DNA of 64,000 bases from Nitrobacter sp051535215 (GTDB lineage: Bacteria > Pseudomonadota > Alphaproteobacteria > Rhizobiales > Xanthobacteraceae), in NCBI RefSeq assembly GCF_051535215.1, contig NZ_JBPPLY010000015.1, forward strand, positions 13,908 through 77,907, in the 5' to 3' direction. This document shows positions 33,893 to 44,400 of this stretch, piece by piece. The translations under genes and the position numbers were made by a program. Numbering within the stretch: the stretch's first letter is position 1; the number at the start of each line of letters is the position of its first letter. Below the pieces are notes generated by a model. It was given only the letters and a program-made list of their open reading frames with translations. It was not told the DNA's origin and did no database searches.

Positions 33893-34363
33893 TAAGATCT
33901 CAAGTTTGCTGATTCTCAATTTCAGGACGTTCGCCCAACGATGTTTCAGGGATATGACGCCATCGATGCCGGTGATCGCGGAATCCCGCGACCATTGTGA
34001 GTTGTTCCGGCCATAGAAAGCCCGTGTCGGGGCGAGGAGGCGGGATGGAGCAAATTATAATTGCGTAAATATGGGCGGGCTACGCCGCAGCTTCGCGAGC
34101 TACCTGATATGCATCGGTTTGGACAACAACCGTCAGTTAGAAACGTAGTCTTGAAGCTGTGAATGGCGGGTGCTTCATAAGCTCAGCGCGCGCCGATGTT
34201 CGCACATGGCAGACTTTTTGTGATGTTCATTGGCTCAATCGATATTTACGCACCAACGTGGCCTAACCCCGAAATCACACATTTGGTCATTGTCTGGCCA
34301 TCAAGTTTTCGGAGACGGCTGAGGGGGAATCGCCATCAGAATCGAAGTGTGGGAGAACTGCCG

Positions 34364-36958
34364 ATGATCCGCCGTCTGTGGGTCGTAGCGTGGGTGTTGA
34401 GCCTCTTTTCCTTGCTGGTTGTAGCCGGCGCTCAGGCTCAGACCGCACAGGCGCCCACATCGCCCAATCCTGATGTGGCCCCGCAGGCCGGTTCTCCTTC
34501 AACTGCGCCAGCCACCGCGCAGCCAGCAAAACCGCCTCCACTCAACACGGCCGAGATCACTATACGTGCCAACAAGAGTGTCGGCGTTGATATCGAGAAG
34601 AGTATCACGGGTTGGCAGCAGGAGCTTTCGCGCCTGGAGAGCAACCTGCAAAAGCCGAGATTGCGCTATTCCGAACTGAACGACTACCGTGGCGAGCTCC
34701 AGCGCATTCGCGGCGAGATCGGGAGCTTCCGCACTCATCTTGAACCGGCACTCACGGCCGCCAAAGACCAACTGGGCTTGCTCGGGCCGGCACCGGCCGC
34801 CGGTCAGCCACCCGAGCCGGATGAGGTATCACGAAGCCGGGCTGACCGGACCTACTACCTCGGGGTGTTGACCGGAGGCCAGAAAGAGATCGACTCCGCC
34901 AACCTGCGCATCGACAAGCTTATCGATACCATCCAGGACATCCGTCGAAAAAATTTCGCGACGCGCCTGTTGCAGCCGATCCCTGGCATTTACTCGTCCG
35001 AGACCTGGTCGCGAGTGCCGGACTATGTCCCGTTGGCCACATACCGCGTTCGCGACATCATGGTCGACTGGTGGGGCAGCCTCCGCGATCAGGACGAGGT
35101 GTTGCTCGTCGTTTTCGAAGCCGGACTGCTCCTGCTCGGGCTCGCTGTTGCCGCCGCCTTCGGAACCTGGCGGTTGCGCCGCCGGTCATCCGAAGATGTC
35201 GATCAGCCTTTCTGGCGGCGGGTTGCGGTCGCCGGCGCCGTCGCCTTGCTGTGGGTATTGCCGGTCGTGGTGCCGATCGCTTTCCTCTACGGGCTTGTCG
35301 CTAACACGCATCAATTGCCCGAACGCGTCGATTGGCTGCTTTACTCGACTGCGCAATCAATCATCACCGTTCTCGCGGTCGGCGTGCTTGTCATCAGCGC
35401 GTTCGCACCGAGAATGCCGCATTGGCGGTTGATTCCCGTGTCTGATCGCACAGCCCGTCGGCTTTGCCGGCTGCTTCTGGCGCTCGCAATCGTCTACGGC
35501 GTGACCACATTGCTTTACATCGTTACCCGTGTTGTGCAGGCCCCCTTTGCACTGACGGTCGCGGTTGCACTTCCGTCGAGCCTGCTTATAGCCGGCATCA
35601 TCGTTGCCATTCTCCTTACGCCGCTGGAGGGGCAACATCAGGACCGAAGTATCTCACCGCGACTGCTCGCCGTGCTGCGGGCGCCTATTTGGATCGCAGT
35701 GGTCGCGATCATCATATCGGCCCTTGCCGGGTACCTGGCGCTTGCTCGGTTTCTCGCGCAACAATTGGTCGTGACCAGCTCCATCATGGCCTTTGCCTAC
35801 CTCCTGCTGCTATGGGTTGATGGACTGATGCAGGGCTTGGGCGACGACCGCGCGGCGACAGGCCGCTGGTTCAAGGAAAGCTTTGGTGAGCAACACGGGC
35901 GGCACGAGCAGTTGGCTCTACCGATCGGCCTGTTGCTCAAGGCTGCCGTGATCATACTGTCCGTGCCCCTCATCTTGCTTCAGTGGGGCTACAGTTGGCC
36001 GGAAGTCTACGACTGGTACACGCAGCTCTTCTTCGGCTTTCGGGTTGGCAACACCCATGTATCCATTGCGGTACTCCTCGCGTCGGTGATCGTGTTCGGG
36101 CTCGCCTATGGCGCCGCGCGACTTTTCCAGGGCTGGCTCGATGAGCGGGTTCTCAAGGCGGCGGGTATTTCGGGCGGCCTCCGCGATTCGATTCGCGTTG
36201 GAGTGGGATACGGCGGCGTCGTCATCGCAACGCTTGTGGCCTTCTCTTACGCAGGCTTCGACCTGTCCAATCTCGCGATACTGGCCGGCGCATTCTCCGT
36301 GGGTATCGGTTTCGGTTTGCAAAGCATCGTCAACAATTTCGTGTCAGGGCTGATCCTTCTGGCCGAGCGCCCGATCAAGATCGGTGACTTGGTCGTCGTC
36401 GGAGGCGAAGAAGGTTATGTTCGCAAGATCAGCGTTCGTTCGACCGAGGTCGAGACGTTTGAGCGGGCGAGCGTTGTGATTCCGAACTCCTACTTCATTA
36501 CGGAGAAGGTGAAGAACTGGACATTGCGCGACAACAAGCGCCGCATCGCGATTCCGGTGAAGGTGGCGAATGGCTCCGATCCGCGGGCGGTCAAATCAAT
36601 TCTGCTCAAGGTCGCGCAGGATCATCCCAATGTCCTGACAATGCCTGCACCGTCCTTCGATTTTGAAGATTTTGGAGTAGAGGGTCTCACGTTCAAACTC
36701 TACGCCTTTGTCGACCTGCGCGCGGGCGGCAACGTGGCCGCTGACCTAAGGATCGCGATCTTGGAAGCCTTCCACGAGGTCGGTATCTCGATTCCGTCCC
36801 GGCAGACGGAGGTCACGCTGCAGACTATCGACGTGTTGCGTGAGACGGCGGAATATCTTTCAAGTGACGCTCATAAGCCAAGGGCCGAGGCCAAAGGGCC
36901 TGCTGCAGGACAAGTTGCCAATCGACCAAGACAATCGGCAAATCTTGTCAGACCCTAG
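34364..36958 (+). CDS. mechanosensitive ion channel, MscS superfamily with DUF3772
   Basis: An 864-aa inner-membrane protein. A signal peptide (MIRRLWVVAWVLSLFSLLVV, cleavage near AGAQAQ) precedes a periplasmic helical domain of the DUF3772 kind (about residues 60-240, ending near RLLQPIPGIYSSE). About ten membrane helices follow, then the MscS pore helix and beta domain: GAFSVGIGFGLQSIVNNFVS, LLAERPIKIGDLVVVG and PNSYFITEKVKNWTL. It would open under membrane tension to release solutes. The ATG at 34364 has GGGAGA upstream; earlier in-frame codons to 34196 lack such a site. It stands alone. Confidence 0.93.
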   Translation: MIRRLWVVAWVLSLFSLLVVAGAQAQTAQAPTSPNPDVAPQAGSPSTAPATAQPAKPPPLNTAEITIRANKSVGVDIEKSITGWQQELSRLESNLQKPRLRYSELNDYRGELQRIRGEIGSFRTHLEPALTAAKDQLGLLGPAPAAGQPPEPDEVSRSRADRTYYLGVLTGGQKEIDSANLRIDKLIDTIQDIRRKNFATRLLQPIPGIYSSETWSRVPDYVPLATYRVRDIMVDWWGSLRDQDEVLLVVFEAGLLLLGLAVAAAFGTWRLRRRSSEDVDQPFWRRVAVAGAVALLWVLPVVVPIAFLYGLVANTHQLPERVDWLLYSTAQSIITVLAVGVLVISAFAPRMPHWRLIPVSDRTARRLCRLLLALAIVYGVTTLLYIVTRVVQAPFALTVAVALPSSLLIAGIIVAILLTPLEGQHQDRSISPRLLAVLRAPIWIAVVAIIISALAGYLALARFLAQQLVVTSSIMAFAYLLLLWVDGLMQGLGDDRAATGRWFKESFGEQHGRHEQLALPIGLLLKAAVIILSVPLILLQWGYSWPEVYDWYTQLFFGFRVGNTHVSIAVLLASVIVFGLAYGAARLFQGWLDERVLKAAGISGGLRDSIRVGVGYGGVVIATLVAFSYAGFDLSNLAILAGAFSVGIGFGLQSIVNNFVSGLILLAERPIKIGDLVVVGGEEGYVRKISVRSTEVETFERASVVIPNSYFITEKVKNWTLRDNKRRIAIPVKVANGSDPRAVKSILLKVAQDHPNVLTMPAPSFDFEDFGVEGLTFKLYAFVDLRAGGNVAADLRIAILEAFHEVGISIPSRQTEVTLQTIDVLRETAEYLSSDAHKPRAEAKGPAAGQVANRPRQSANLVRP

Positions 36959-37327
36959 GAGACCTTTCACTTTTAGCCGACAGACTTTCAGCTAACGCTG
37001 AAATAGTCGGAGAACCAAAGCTCCTCGGCCACAGCAGAGCCAAACGAAATCAACGCCGCACAAGACCTGCCTGTTCTTGCTGGTACGGCTGCGCGAGAAC
37101 GCCGGGGCGGCAGCGCATTTCAACGGCGAGGTGAGGGAGCGCGCCGAGCTTGACCGGCGCTTCGAGTCCATCATCACCAATTGGTGCGCATTGCTGTCGC
37201 GGCAGCGCTGAATGTTGTTGCGACCGCCTTCAACGGTATCGCGACCCCGCCAATAGCGGGCTTTGCGCATTCAGATGGGACCGACAGCTACGTGATCCCG
37301 GGGCGAGCCGGATCTTCTTCCGCGAGG
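36959..37327. other. intergenic region between channel gene and autotransporter
   Basis: About 370 bases between the 3' ends of two convergent genes. The only protein-like piece is a plus-strand frame at 37071-37211 (46 codons: LFLLVRLRENAGAAAHFNGE, then ERAELDRRFESIITNW) that lacks a start codon and could be the tail of a lost gene of unknown family. No clear terminator hairpin was identified. Confidence 0.4.
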
Positions 37328-40300
37328 TCAAAAACGTCGGGTCAGCTTGATTGAACCCGTTTGATCCTGATAGCCGCTGGTAAACTGTGTTTCGTATTGC
37401 AGCTTCAGATCGAGCCCGGAAACGCCCCACAATCCGTAGAGATCGATACCCGCCGACGTCTTGGCCAGGGCACGCGGCATCGAATTCACCGACGCAAACG
37501 AGGCGACGCCGGCCGGGGCACCTTCAAAATTGGAGTTGATCGTCCAGCTGCCGGTCGACAGCAACGTGGCGCCGGCCCGAATATAGGGCCGCATGGCCTG
37601 ACCATTGTTCCAAATGATGGTTTGACCAAGCTCAACCGATGGCGCAAAGGCGAACATCATCTGACTGGCCGAAGCAACACGCAGGCCCAGTACGCCGGCA
37701 CCCGTCTCGCTAAACCCAGGCATGGCGTTATAAATGACATCGAAGTCGAGCATCGGCTTGACGTAAGTGATCCCGAATTCCGCCAGATAAGCCGCGTGGA
37801 ATCGGGTATCGAGCCGCCAGATGCTTGATTGGCTTCTGGCAGACCCGATGCCCGCCAGATTGATGCCGCGCGTGGTATCGAGCGCGGCGTAGCCGGTATC
37901 GAGGGCCACGCCAAACAACCATGACCCTACCTGGCGTTTGATCGCCAATCCGATGTCATAACGATCAGCTTGCGTGACGGAAAAATTACCGACCGTCGTG
38001 TGGCCATACTCATAACCTGCCGCGATTTCAAAGAACCAATCCGGTGCAATCTCTATCTGGCGGCCGGCCTGGATGCGCCCGGCACGATCGCGATATCCGT
38101 TCGAACCGGACGCCGAACCTTTGTCCGTCAGAACACCCGTGACCTTGGTCCACTCGCAAGCCGTTTCGCGAAGGGGGGCGAGCGCGCCTTGAACCCCGTG
38201 ACAACTCATCATGCTGTCGGTGAAGTTGAGACCGGTCAAAATCGCGGCGGACGCCTGGCTTGCGTAGGATGCGCCGTGCAATCGATCAAGTGATTGGCCG
38301 TAAGTGTTGGAATCTGGAATGGTGGCGAAGTACGCAAAGACCGGCCCCATACCGGCCGCTCCGCCGCCGGCATTCCAGATACCCTGAAGCTGATTGGCAA
38401 CACCAATCTCGTTCGGCGAAAAATAGGACGCAAACGCAGGCGGCACAAACTGCGCGCTCTGAACACTGAGTTGCAAATCGTTGCCCGCGATCTGCAGACC
38501 ATAAGTCACGCTGGCACTATTGATCGGCGTGGCGTCGTTGGTGCCGACAAACCCGTTGGCGGCACTGACGATCGTCGTTGGCGCGTTAGGCATCAACGAC
38601 GCGAGATGAGGCTCGACTTTGCCGCGCACGTTGGCGGTTCCCGTCGCTGCAAGCACATCCGACGTGCCACCGAACGCCGCGTCGACCACCAATACGCCGC
38701 TTGGCGCCTGGATGAAATTCCCGTTCAGCGCGGCGTTGATTTTATAGCCGATACCGCCGAGGTCGAGCCGGCCGGCATTGCTCATCGTGCCTGAGCCGAG
38801 ATTGATTGTTTGGCCGGTGACGAAAACGCCCGATGCAAGATTGCTCAGGCTGCCGATTCCGGAGCCAAGGTCAACGTTACCAAAAATGTTTCCGGAGTTC
38901 GTAATCGCGGTATTGCCGGTCGCATGCGCGACGTTGTTCTGATCGACGCCGTCGGTGGCCTTGATCGCCAGACCGGACAACGCAGTGACGGTAGCGTCAG
39001 CGGCAATCGTGACCGAATTGGTTTTGCCGCCGTCGATGTAAATACCTGCGGCCGATCCGCCGCCGCCGGAAACCGTGCCGCTATGCAGGTTGACCGTAAT
39101 ATCGTCGCCGCCCGTACCGCCAACGCTTTGCGCAAAAATTCCGTGGGAGTCGAGACCGTACGCAATCACGCTGCCGCTTTGGTCGATGGTGATCTTGCCG
39201 CCCGAACCGGCACCGCCGTTAGAACCCGCGAATGGAATGGTGCCGAAGCTGGCATTGCCGCTGCCACCGGTGCCGCCACCGCCGCCGATGCTTTGCGCGA
39301 AGATGCCGTAAGTCCGGTAGCCGTATGTGGTAATGGTGCCGGTCGTGCCGATCGTGACATCACCGCCGTTACCGCCGCCACCGCCCGCACCACCGACGCC
39401 GACGCCAATCGTCATCGCGTGGCTTATCAGGGTCGGGTTGCTGCCCGAGACGTCGCCGCCGACACCGCCACCGCCACCGACGCTTTGCGCGAAAATGCCG
39501 TGAGCGCCGTCACCGAAGGTCAGAATATCGCCGGCCATCGTCACGTTAACGGCGCCGCCTTTGCCGCCTGCGCTACCCGAGCCGCCAACCATGACGGAGC
39601 CACCATCGGCCCCTTGACCAGTACCGCCGACACCGCCGCCGCCGCCGATGCTTTGCGCGAAGATCGCGACCGCGCGATCGCCGAGCGTTGTCACGTCACC
39701 GGTCTGGTTGACAGTAACAACTCCACCCTCGCCGGAGCTTCCGGCTGAGCCGCCGACGCTGATTCCTATATTTTTTACATCGGTGCCCGCACTGGCGTCA
39801 CCTGCCGCCGCGATACCGCCGCCGCCGCCCACACTCTGCGCGAAAATTCCGTAGGCATCTCCGCCACGCGTCGCGATTGTGCCCGTATTGGTCACGATGA
39901 CATCGCCACCTTTGCCGGCGCCGCCCGAGCTGGCGCCCAAGCCAACACCGACGCTGATATCGCCGTCGCTCTCGCCGCCACCACCACCGCCGGCGCCACC
40001 GCCGCCGCCAACGCTTTGGGCAAAAATTCCGTAAGCCGCATAGCCGTAAGTATCGATCGAGCCGGTATTGCCGACCGTGACTGTGCCGCCGGCGCCTGCA
40101 ACGCCACCGCTGCCGCCGATACCGATCGCAACCGATATCTTGGTATCTTCCTTCTCTCCCTTTTTGGCGTCGTCGGTCTTCTTTCCGTTGCGTTCCGGTT
40201 TGTCCTGTTCTGGCGGAGGCTTGGTAGGATCCGGATCGTCCGAATTGAGCGCAAGAAAGCTCACCAGCCCACCAGCCACGTCAGCATCCGAACTGGCGCG

Positions 40301-43300
40301 GCCGGCGCCACCCATGCCGCCGCCGCCGCCAATGCTTTGCGCCACGATCGCGTGCGCATCGTTGCCGAGCGTCACGATACGGCCGTTGTTGGTGATCGTC
40401 ACGGCCTTGCCGTCGCCACCACCGGCGCCGGAGCCGCCAATGGCGACGGAAATCGCAGCCGCATTTCCCGCAACGATCACCTGCGCCGTCGCGGTTGCGT
40501 CGCCGCCGTTTCCACCACCGCCACCGACGCTTTGGGCAAATACACCAACGGAGGCCGCGCCACCGGTCATGATCCAGCCGGTATTGTTGACCGTGACTTC
40601 ACCGCCATCACCACCGACACCGCCACTGCCGCCGATCGAAAGTCCCAGGGCCATCGATCCCTTCGGCGACGCGCTGATCGAGCGTGCCATGCTGGTCCCG
40701 CCGGTGCCGCCGCCGCCACCGATGCTGAATGCCGTTATGCCGTTGGAGCCGATGCCGGTCGTTGTGATCGCACCGGTCTGATTGACGGTAACCGTGCCGC
40801 CGTCACCGCCGCCGTTGCCACTGCCTCCGATCGCAACCGTTGCATTCACCAGGTTGCCAGTGATCGCGTAGGCAGCGCCACCGCTGCCGCCGCCGCCGCC
40901 AACGCTTTGCGCGAGGATAGCAGGTGCGAGATCGCCATGACTTGTGATCGTTCCGTAATTGTCGACCTCCACGGTGCCGCCATTCCCTGCCGCGCCACCT
41001 TTGCCGCCGATGGTGTAGTCCACCACAGTCACGCCGAGGCCCATGCTGTCGCCGCCGTTGCCGCCACCGCCGCCGGTGCTTTGCGCAAAGATCGCGCTGG
41101 AGCGGAAGCCGGATACGTTGATGGCGCCGTCGTTCTGAACCAGCACATTGCCGCCATTGCTGGCGACGCCACCGTTGCCTCCGATCGACACCGAGCCAAC
41201 CGAAGGACCGGCATAGGAACTGGCCGATCCGCCGTCGCCGCCACCGCCACCAACACTTTGCGCAAAAATGCCGTGACTGCCGAGACCACTCGTCGCGATG
41301 AGGTTGTAGTTGTAGACGTTGACGTCACCACCTTTGCCGCCACCACCGCCGTCACCACCGATGGTGATGAAGCCCGACGCACCGCCGCCGTTGCCACCGC
41401 CGCCGCCGACGCTTTCAGCATAAACACCATACGACCCGGCGCCGGTGGTCCGGATGGTGCCATTGTTGGTGACCGTCACGGTGTCGCCGTCGCCGCTCGA
41501 GTTTCCCGCACCGCCGAGCGCAACCAGGCTGCCCGATTGGCTTCCAGCGCCACCGCCGCCGCCGATGCTGGCCGCAACGATGCCGTGGGAGAAAGCGCCA
41601 TTGGTCGTAATGCGACCATCGTTGGTTACATCGATGATGCCGCCATTGGCTGCGGATCCACCCGAGGCACCGATCGAAACAACGCCGCTGCCGCTGGCCG
41701 CAGTGCCACCGCCGCCGCCGGTGCTCTCGGCCTGGATGCCAAATGCGCCGAAGCCATCGGTAATGATCGAGCCGGCCGTCTGGACGATGACATGACCGGA
41801 CGTTCCGCCCTGGCCGCCGGCACCGGGGCTGGCATAGGCCGCTCCCGCGTTGGCGCCGTCGCCACCGACGCCGCCGAGGCTCTTGGCGTAAATGCCGCTC
41901 GCCAACTGACCTGTCGTATGGATTTCACTGGCGGTCGATGTTGTCACCGTCACAGCGTCGGCATTGCCGCCACTGCCGCCAGTGCCGCCGTGGGCGACGA
42001 CGCCAGCACCGCCGCCACCGTGACCGCCGGTACCGCCGACGCTTTCGGCGAATACGCCGTAGGCGATCGCACCGCCGGTATTGATGGTGCCATCGACGTT
42101 GACCGTCACCAGTTTGCCCGAACCCGCCGCGCCGCCTGTGCCGCCGCTACCGCCAGCACCGCCGGCGTCGTCGCCGTTGCCGCCCATGCCTCCGGCGCTT
42201 TGCGCAAACGCGCCATAGGCGGCCGTGCCGGTCGTCTTGACGGTTCCGTTCGCATTGATGGTGACGATATCGCCATCACCTCCAGCGCCACCATTGCCGC
42301 CAGCGGCGTTGAACGCGTCACCGCTATTGCCGTTGCCGCCATTGCCGCCGGCGCTCAACGCATACAGCGCAACGGCATTTGCTCCACCTGTGGTGACGGT
42401 GCCGCTGGAGGTCAGCGAAACCGCGCCGCCGGCACCGGCATTGTGGCTATTGCCAGCATTGGCATTGGTGAGCGAGAAAGCATGGCCGCCATTGCCGCTG
42501 TCGCCGCCCTGGCTGTAGGCAAAGAGACCGAATGCTCCTGCACCACCCGTGGTGACGTTGGCAGTCGTATCGATGGTCACGCCACCGGCCGCACCGCCAT
42601 CCGCACCATTGCGCGCGTTGGCGTTGAAGGAACCCAGCGCATTGGCGCCGTCGCCACCGCGGCCGCCAAGACTTTCACCAAAAATGCCGATGGCGTTGAC
42701 GCCATCCGTTGTCACGCTGCGGACGCCGACGCCGTTATCGGCAATCGTCACCTGCCCACCCGCACCACCGATGCCGCCGTTGCCGCTGGTCCCGTCAATG
42801 GTCAGACTGTCGCTGGCGTCGCCACCGACGCCGCCCACGCCGCCCTGGCTCAGGGCATAGATGCCATAGCTGGTGGAACCATGGGTTTTCACGACAACGG
42901 ATCCGTCCATCGTCACGGTAACGGCGCCACCCGTACCCCCGGTGCCGCCGTCGCGTCCCACCGCCGTACCGCCGGTGGCGCTGCCGCCGTTGCCGCCTCG
43001 ACCGCCAACGCTGTTGGCAAAAATGCCGATGGCGTCGGCATCCGCGGTCGTCGCCACGCTGCCTGAAGCCGTGACTGTCACGGCGCCGCCAAGGCCACCC
43101 GCTGCACCGTAACCACCACCAGTATTGGTCGAACCCCGCTCGCCGGCCGCGCCGCCGGTGCCGCCAAAGCCGCCCTGGCTTTGCGCGTAGATGCCGTAGC
43201 TGCCGTTGCCGTGCGTCGTAATGCTGTCAGTCGTCGTGACCGTGACCGCGCTGGCGTCGCCGCCCAGGCCGGCATTGCCGCCGCTGGCGCTGCCGAGGCG

Positions 43301-44146
43301 GTTCTCGTTTTTGCCGTCGCTGCCGGAACCCGCGATGTTGACGGCAACGATGCCATGAGCAAACGACAGCGGATCAGTCAGACTGGATGTCCCGGAGGTT
43401 TCGATCGACCCGTTGTTTGTCACGGTGACGGTGCCAACGCCGATACCATAGGTGCTGCTGTTGGTGGTGTGACCCGAGCTTGAAAACGCGTAGATGCCGG
43501 CAGCACCATCGTTTGTGGTCGTGATTGAGGCTGTGCCGCCGTTGGTGACCGTCACCACGCCGCCCGGCGCACCGAGAGCGCCGTCGTCCTGGTTGTTTGG
43601 CCTGCCGTTACCGCCAATCGAACGGGCCAGGATGCCGTATGCATTGACGCCAGTGGTGGTAACCACCCCGGCATTCGACACAGTCACGTCACCGGCGATG
43701 CCGCCGTGCCCCTGGCTGACATCAAAAGAATTACCGCCGGTGCTCGACACATAGATGCCGCTGGCGGCGCCGGTGGCGTGAATGACCACGGTACCATCGG
43801 TGGTGACACTCAGATTCGTGCCGTCGGCACCGCTGCCGTTGCTGCCGCCATCCGCACCCTCCGACCTGAACGCGATCCCGTTCGGCGGCCCGATGTTCGT
43901 CGTTACCGACTGGACGAACAGGCTGGTCAAGCCGCTGCCCGTATTGATTTGTATACCAGCCGATTGGTCGCCCGAGCAGGTCGCGGTCGTACCATTGATT
44001 GTGCAGGGATCAGCGCGTGCCGGACCGATCGCGCAAGTCGCCAGCGCAAAAACGGTTGTTGCAAGCGGAGAAGCGCCGGTGCGTAGCTTAGGCCGCAATC
44101 TAAGCTGACGACCGGAGAGGTCGGATGGTTGCACGGTTTGCCCCAA
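37328..44146 (-). CDS. giant Gly-rich repeat autotransporter adhesin
   Basis: A type V secreted surface protein of 2272 aa. An N-terminal signal (LATTVFALATCAIGPARA) is followed by a passenger made of about 28 imperfect repeats of 45-65 residues, each with the frame GxYGIFAQSVGGGGGxGG ... GGxVTVxNxGxIxTxG. Early repeats are diverged; those between about residues 800 and 1750 are very alike. One repeat (DNA 40144-40242) holds a 34-residue charged insert (DDPDPTKPPPEQDKP and a Lys/Glu stretch), unlike its neighbours. After the passenger comes a linker, then a beta-barrel of about 280 residues from KVTGVLTDKGSASG to the terminal phenylalanine (SIKLTRRF). The start is TTG at 44146, or GTG at 44134; neither has a strong ribosome-binding site. 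The repeat faces likely form a beta-solenoid. Confidence 0.92.
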   Translation of the reverse strand: MGQTVQPSDLSGRQLRLRPKLRTGASPLATTVFALATCAIGPARADPCTINGTTATCSGDQSAGIQINTGSGLTSLFVQSVTTNIGPPNGIAFRSEGADGGSNGSGADGTNLSVTTDGTVVIHATGAASGIYVSSTGGNSFDVSQGHGGIAGDVTVSNAGVVTTTGVNAYGILARSIGGNGRPNNQDDGALGAPGGVVTVTNGGTASITTTNDGAAGIYAFSSSGHTTNSSTYGIGVGTVTVTNNGSIETSGTSSLTDPLSFAHGIVAVNIAGSGSDGKNENRLGSASGGNAGLGGDASAVTVTTTDSITTHGNGSYGIYAQSQGGFGGTGGAAGERGSTNTGGGYGAAGGLGGAVTVTASGSVATTADADAIGIFANSVGGRGGNGGSATGGTAVGRDGGTGGTGGAVTVTMDGSVVVKTHGSTSYGIYALSQGGVGGVGGDASDSLTIDGTSGNGGIGGAGGQVTIADNGVGVRSVTTDGVNAIGIFGESLGGRGGDGANALGSFNANARNGADGGAAGGVTIDTTANVTTGGAGAFGLFAYSQGGDSGNGGHAFSLTNANAGNSHNAGAGGAVSLTSSGTVTTGGANAVALYALSAGGNGGNGNSGDAFNAAGGNGGAGGDGDIVTINANGTVKTTGTAAYGAFAQSAGGMGGNGDDAGGAGGSGGTGGAAGSGKLVTVNVDGTINTGGAIAYGVFAESVGGTGGHGGGGAGVVAHGGTGGSGGNADAVTVTTSTASEIHTTGQLASGIYAKSLGGVGGDGANAGAAYASPGAGGQGGTSGHVIVQTAGSIITDGFGAFGIQAESTGGGGGTAASGSGVVSIGASGGSAANGGIIDVTNDGRITTNGAFSHGIVAASIGGGGGAGSQSGSLVALGGAGNSSGDGDTVTVTNNGTIRTTGAGSYGVYAESVGGGGGNGGGASGFITIGGDGGGGGKGGDVNVYNYNLIATSGLGSHGIFAQSVGGGGGDGGSASSYAGPSVGSVSIGGNGGVASNGGNVLVQNDGAINVSGFRSSAIFAQSTGGGGGNGGDSMGLGVTVVDYTIGGKGGAAGNGGTVEVDNYGTITSHGDLAPAILAQSVGGGGGSGGAAYAITGNLVNATVAIGGSGNGGGDGGTVTVNQTGAITTTGIGSNGITAFSIGGGGGTGGTSMARSISASPKGSMALGLSIGGSGGVGGDGGEVTVNNTGWIMTGGAASVGVFAQSVGGGGGNGGDATATAQVIVAGNAAAISVAIGGSGAGGGDGKAVTITNNGRIVTLGNDAHAIVAQSIGGGGGMGGAGRASSDADVAGGLVSFLALNSDDPDPTKPPPEQDKPERNGKKTDDAKKGEKEDTKISVAIGIGGSGGVAGAGGTVTVGNTGSIDTYGYAAYGIFAQSVGGGGGAGGGGGGESDGDISVGVGLGASSGGAGKGGDVIVTNTGTIATRGGDAYGIFAQSVGGGGGIAAAGDASAGTDVKNIGISVGGSAGSSGEGGVVTVNQTGDVTTLGDRAVAIFAQSIGGGGGVGGTGQGADGGSVMVGGSGSAGGKGGAVNVTMAGDILTFGDGAHGIFAQSVGGGGGVGGDVSGSNPTLISHAMTIGVGVGGAGGGGGNGGDVTIGTTGTITTYGYRTYGIFAQSIGGGGGTGGSGNASFGTIPFAGSNGGAGSGGKITIDQSGSVIAYGLDSHGIFAQSVGGTGGDDITVNLHSGTVSGGGGSAAGIYIDGGKTNSVTIAADATVTALSGLAIKATDGVDQNNVAHATGNTAITNSGNIFGNVDLGSGIGSLSNLASGVFVTGQTINLGSGTMSNAGRLDLGGIGYKINAALNGNFIQAPSGVLVVDAAFGGTSDVLAATGTANVRGKVEPHLASLMPNAPTTIVSAANGFVGTNDATPINSASVTYGLQIAGNDLQLSVQSAQFVPPAFASYFSPNEIGVANQLQGIWNAGGGAAGMGPVFAYFATIPDSNTYGQSLDRLHGASYASQASAAILTGLNFTDSMMSCHGVQGALAPLRETACEWTKVTGVLTDKGSASGSNGYRDRAGRIQAGRQIEIAPDWFFEIAAGYEYGHTTVGNFSVTQADRYDIGLAIKRQVGSWLFGVALDTGYAALDTTRGINLAGIGSARSQSSIWRLDTRFHAAYLAEFGITYVKPMLDFDVIYNAMPGFSETGAGVLGLRVASASQMMFAFAPSVELGQTIIWNNGQAMRPYIRAGATLLSTGSWTINSNFEGAPAGVASFASVNSMPRALAKTSAGIDLYGLWGVSGLDLKLQYETQFTSGYQDQTGSIKLTRRF

Positions 44147-44400
44147 ATGTATTCACGAGAATGCGTACAGAACGCATTTGCGTCGCTGCGCATGCCCAAT
44201 GAATCGTCCCGCGCCTATCTTTGAACGGCCCGATGCGCTCTAACAAGTGCAAGCCAATCTGTTTGAGGTCTTAAGACTTAAGGGCAGCCGTTCGAGGCAA
44301 GGTCACAGCAGCGGTCGCCAAGGCATCGGAGCCATGCGAACGCGACAGTCTCACGCCGAGAGGATATGGCGGCTTGGTGCTCCGCTCCGACAGCGAAGGC

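Larger units (their letters stand above)
32886..34363. other. relic-rich intergenic region
   Basis: About 1.5 kb without an intact gene. It contains an ISL3 transposase relic (33066-33350), direct repeat copy 2 (33361-33460), and a collapsed glycosyltransferase gene (33569-33892). From 33900 to about 34350 I see nothing recognisable apart from the leader of the channel gene. Confidence 0.6.

Noticed and set aside
40016..43066. A 1016-codon open frame on the plus strand within the autotransporter gene
   Set aside because: It is the exact antisense of the repeat region. GC-rich Gly codons on one strand give long open frames of Ala/Thr/Asp-rich nonsense on the other. The minus strand has signal peptide, repeats and barrel.
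37328..44146. Regular repeats that could look like a CRISPR array
   Set aside because: The units are protein-coding repeats of about 150-190 bases in one reading frame, not short identical repeats with unique spacers, and no cas genes are present.
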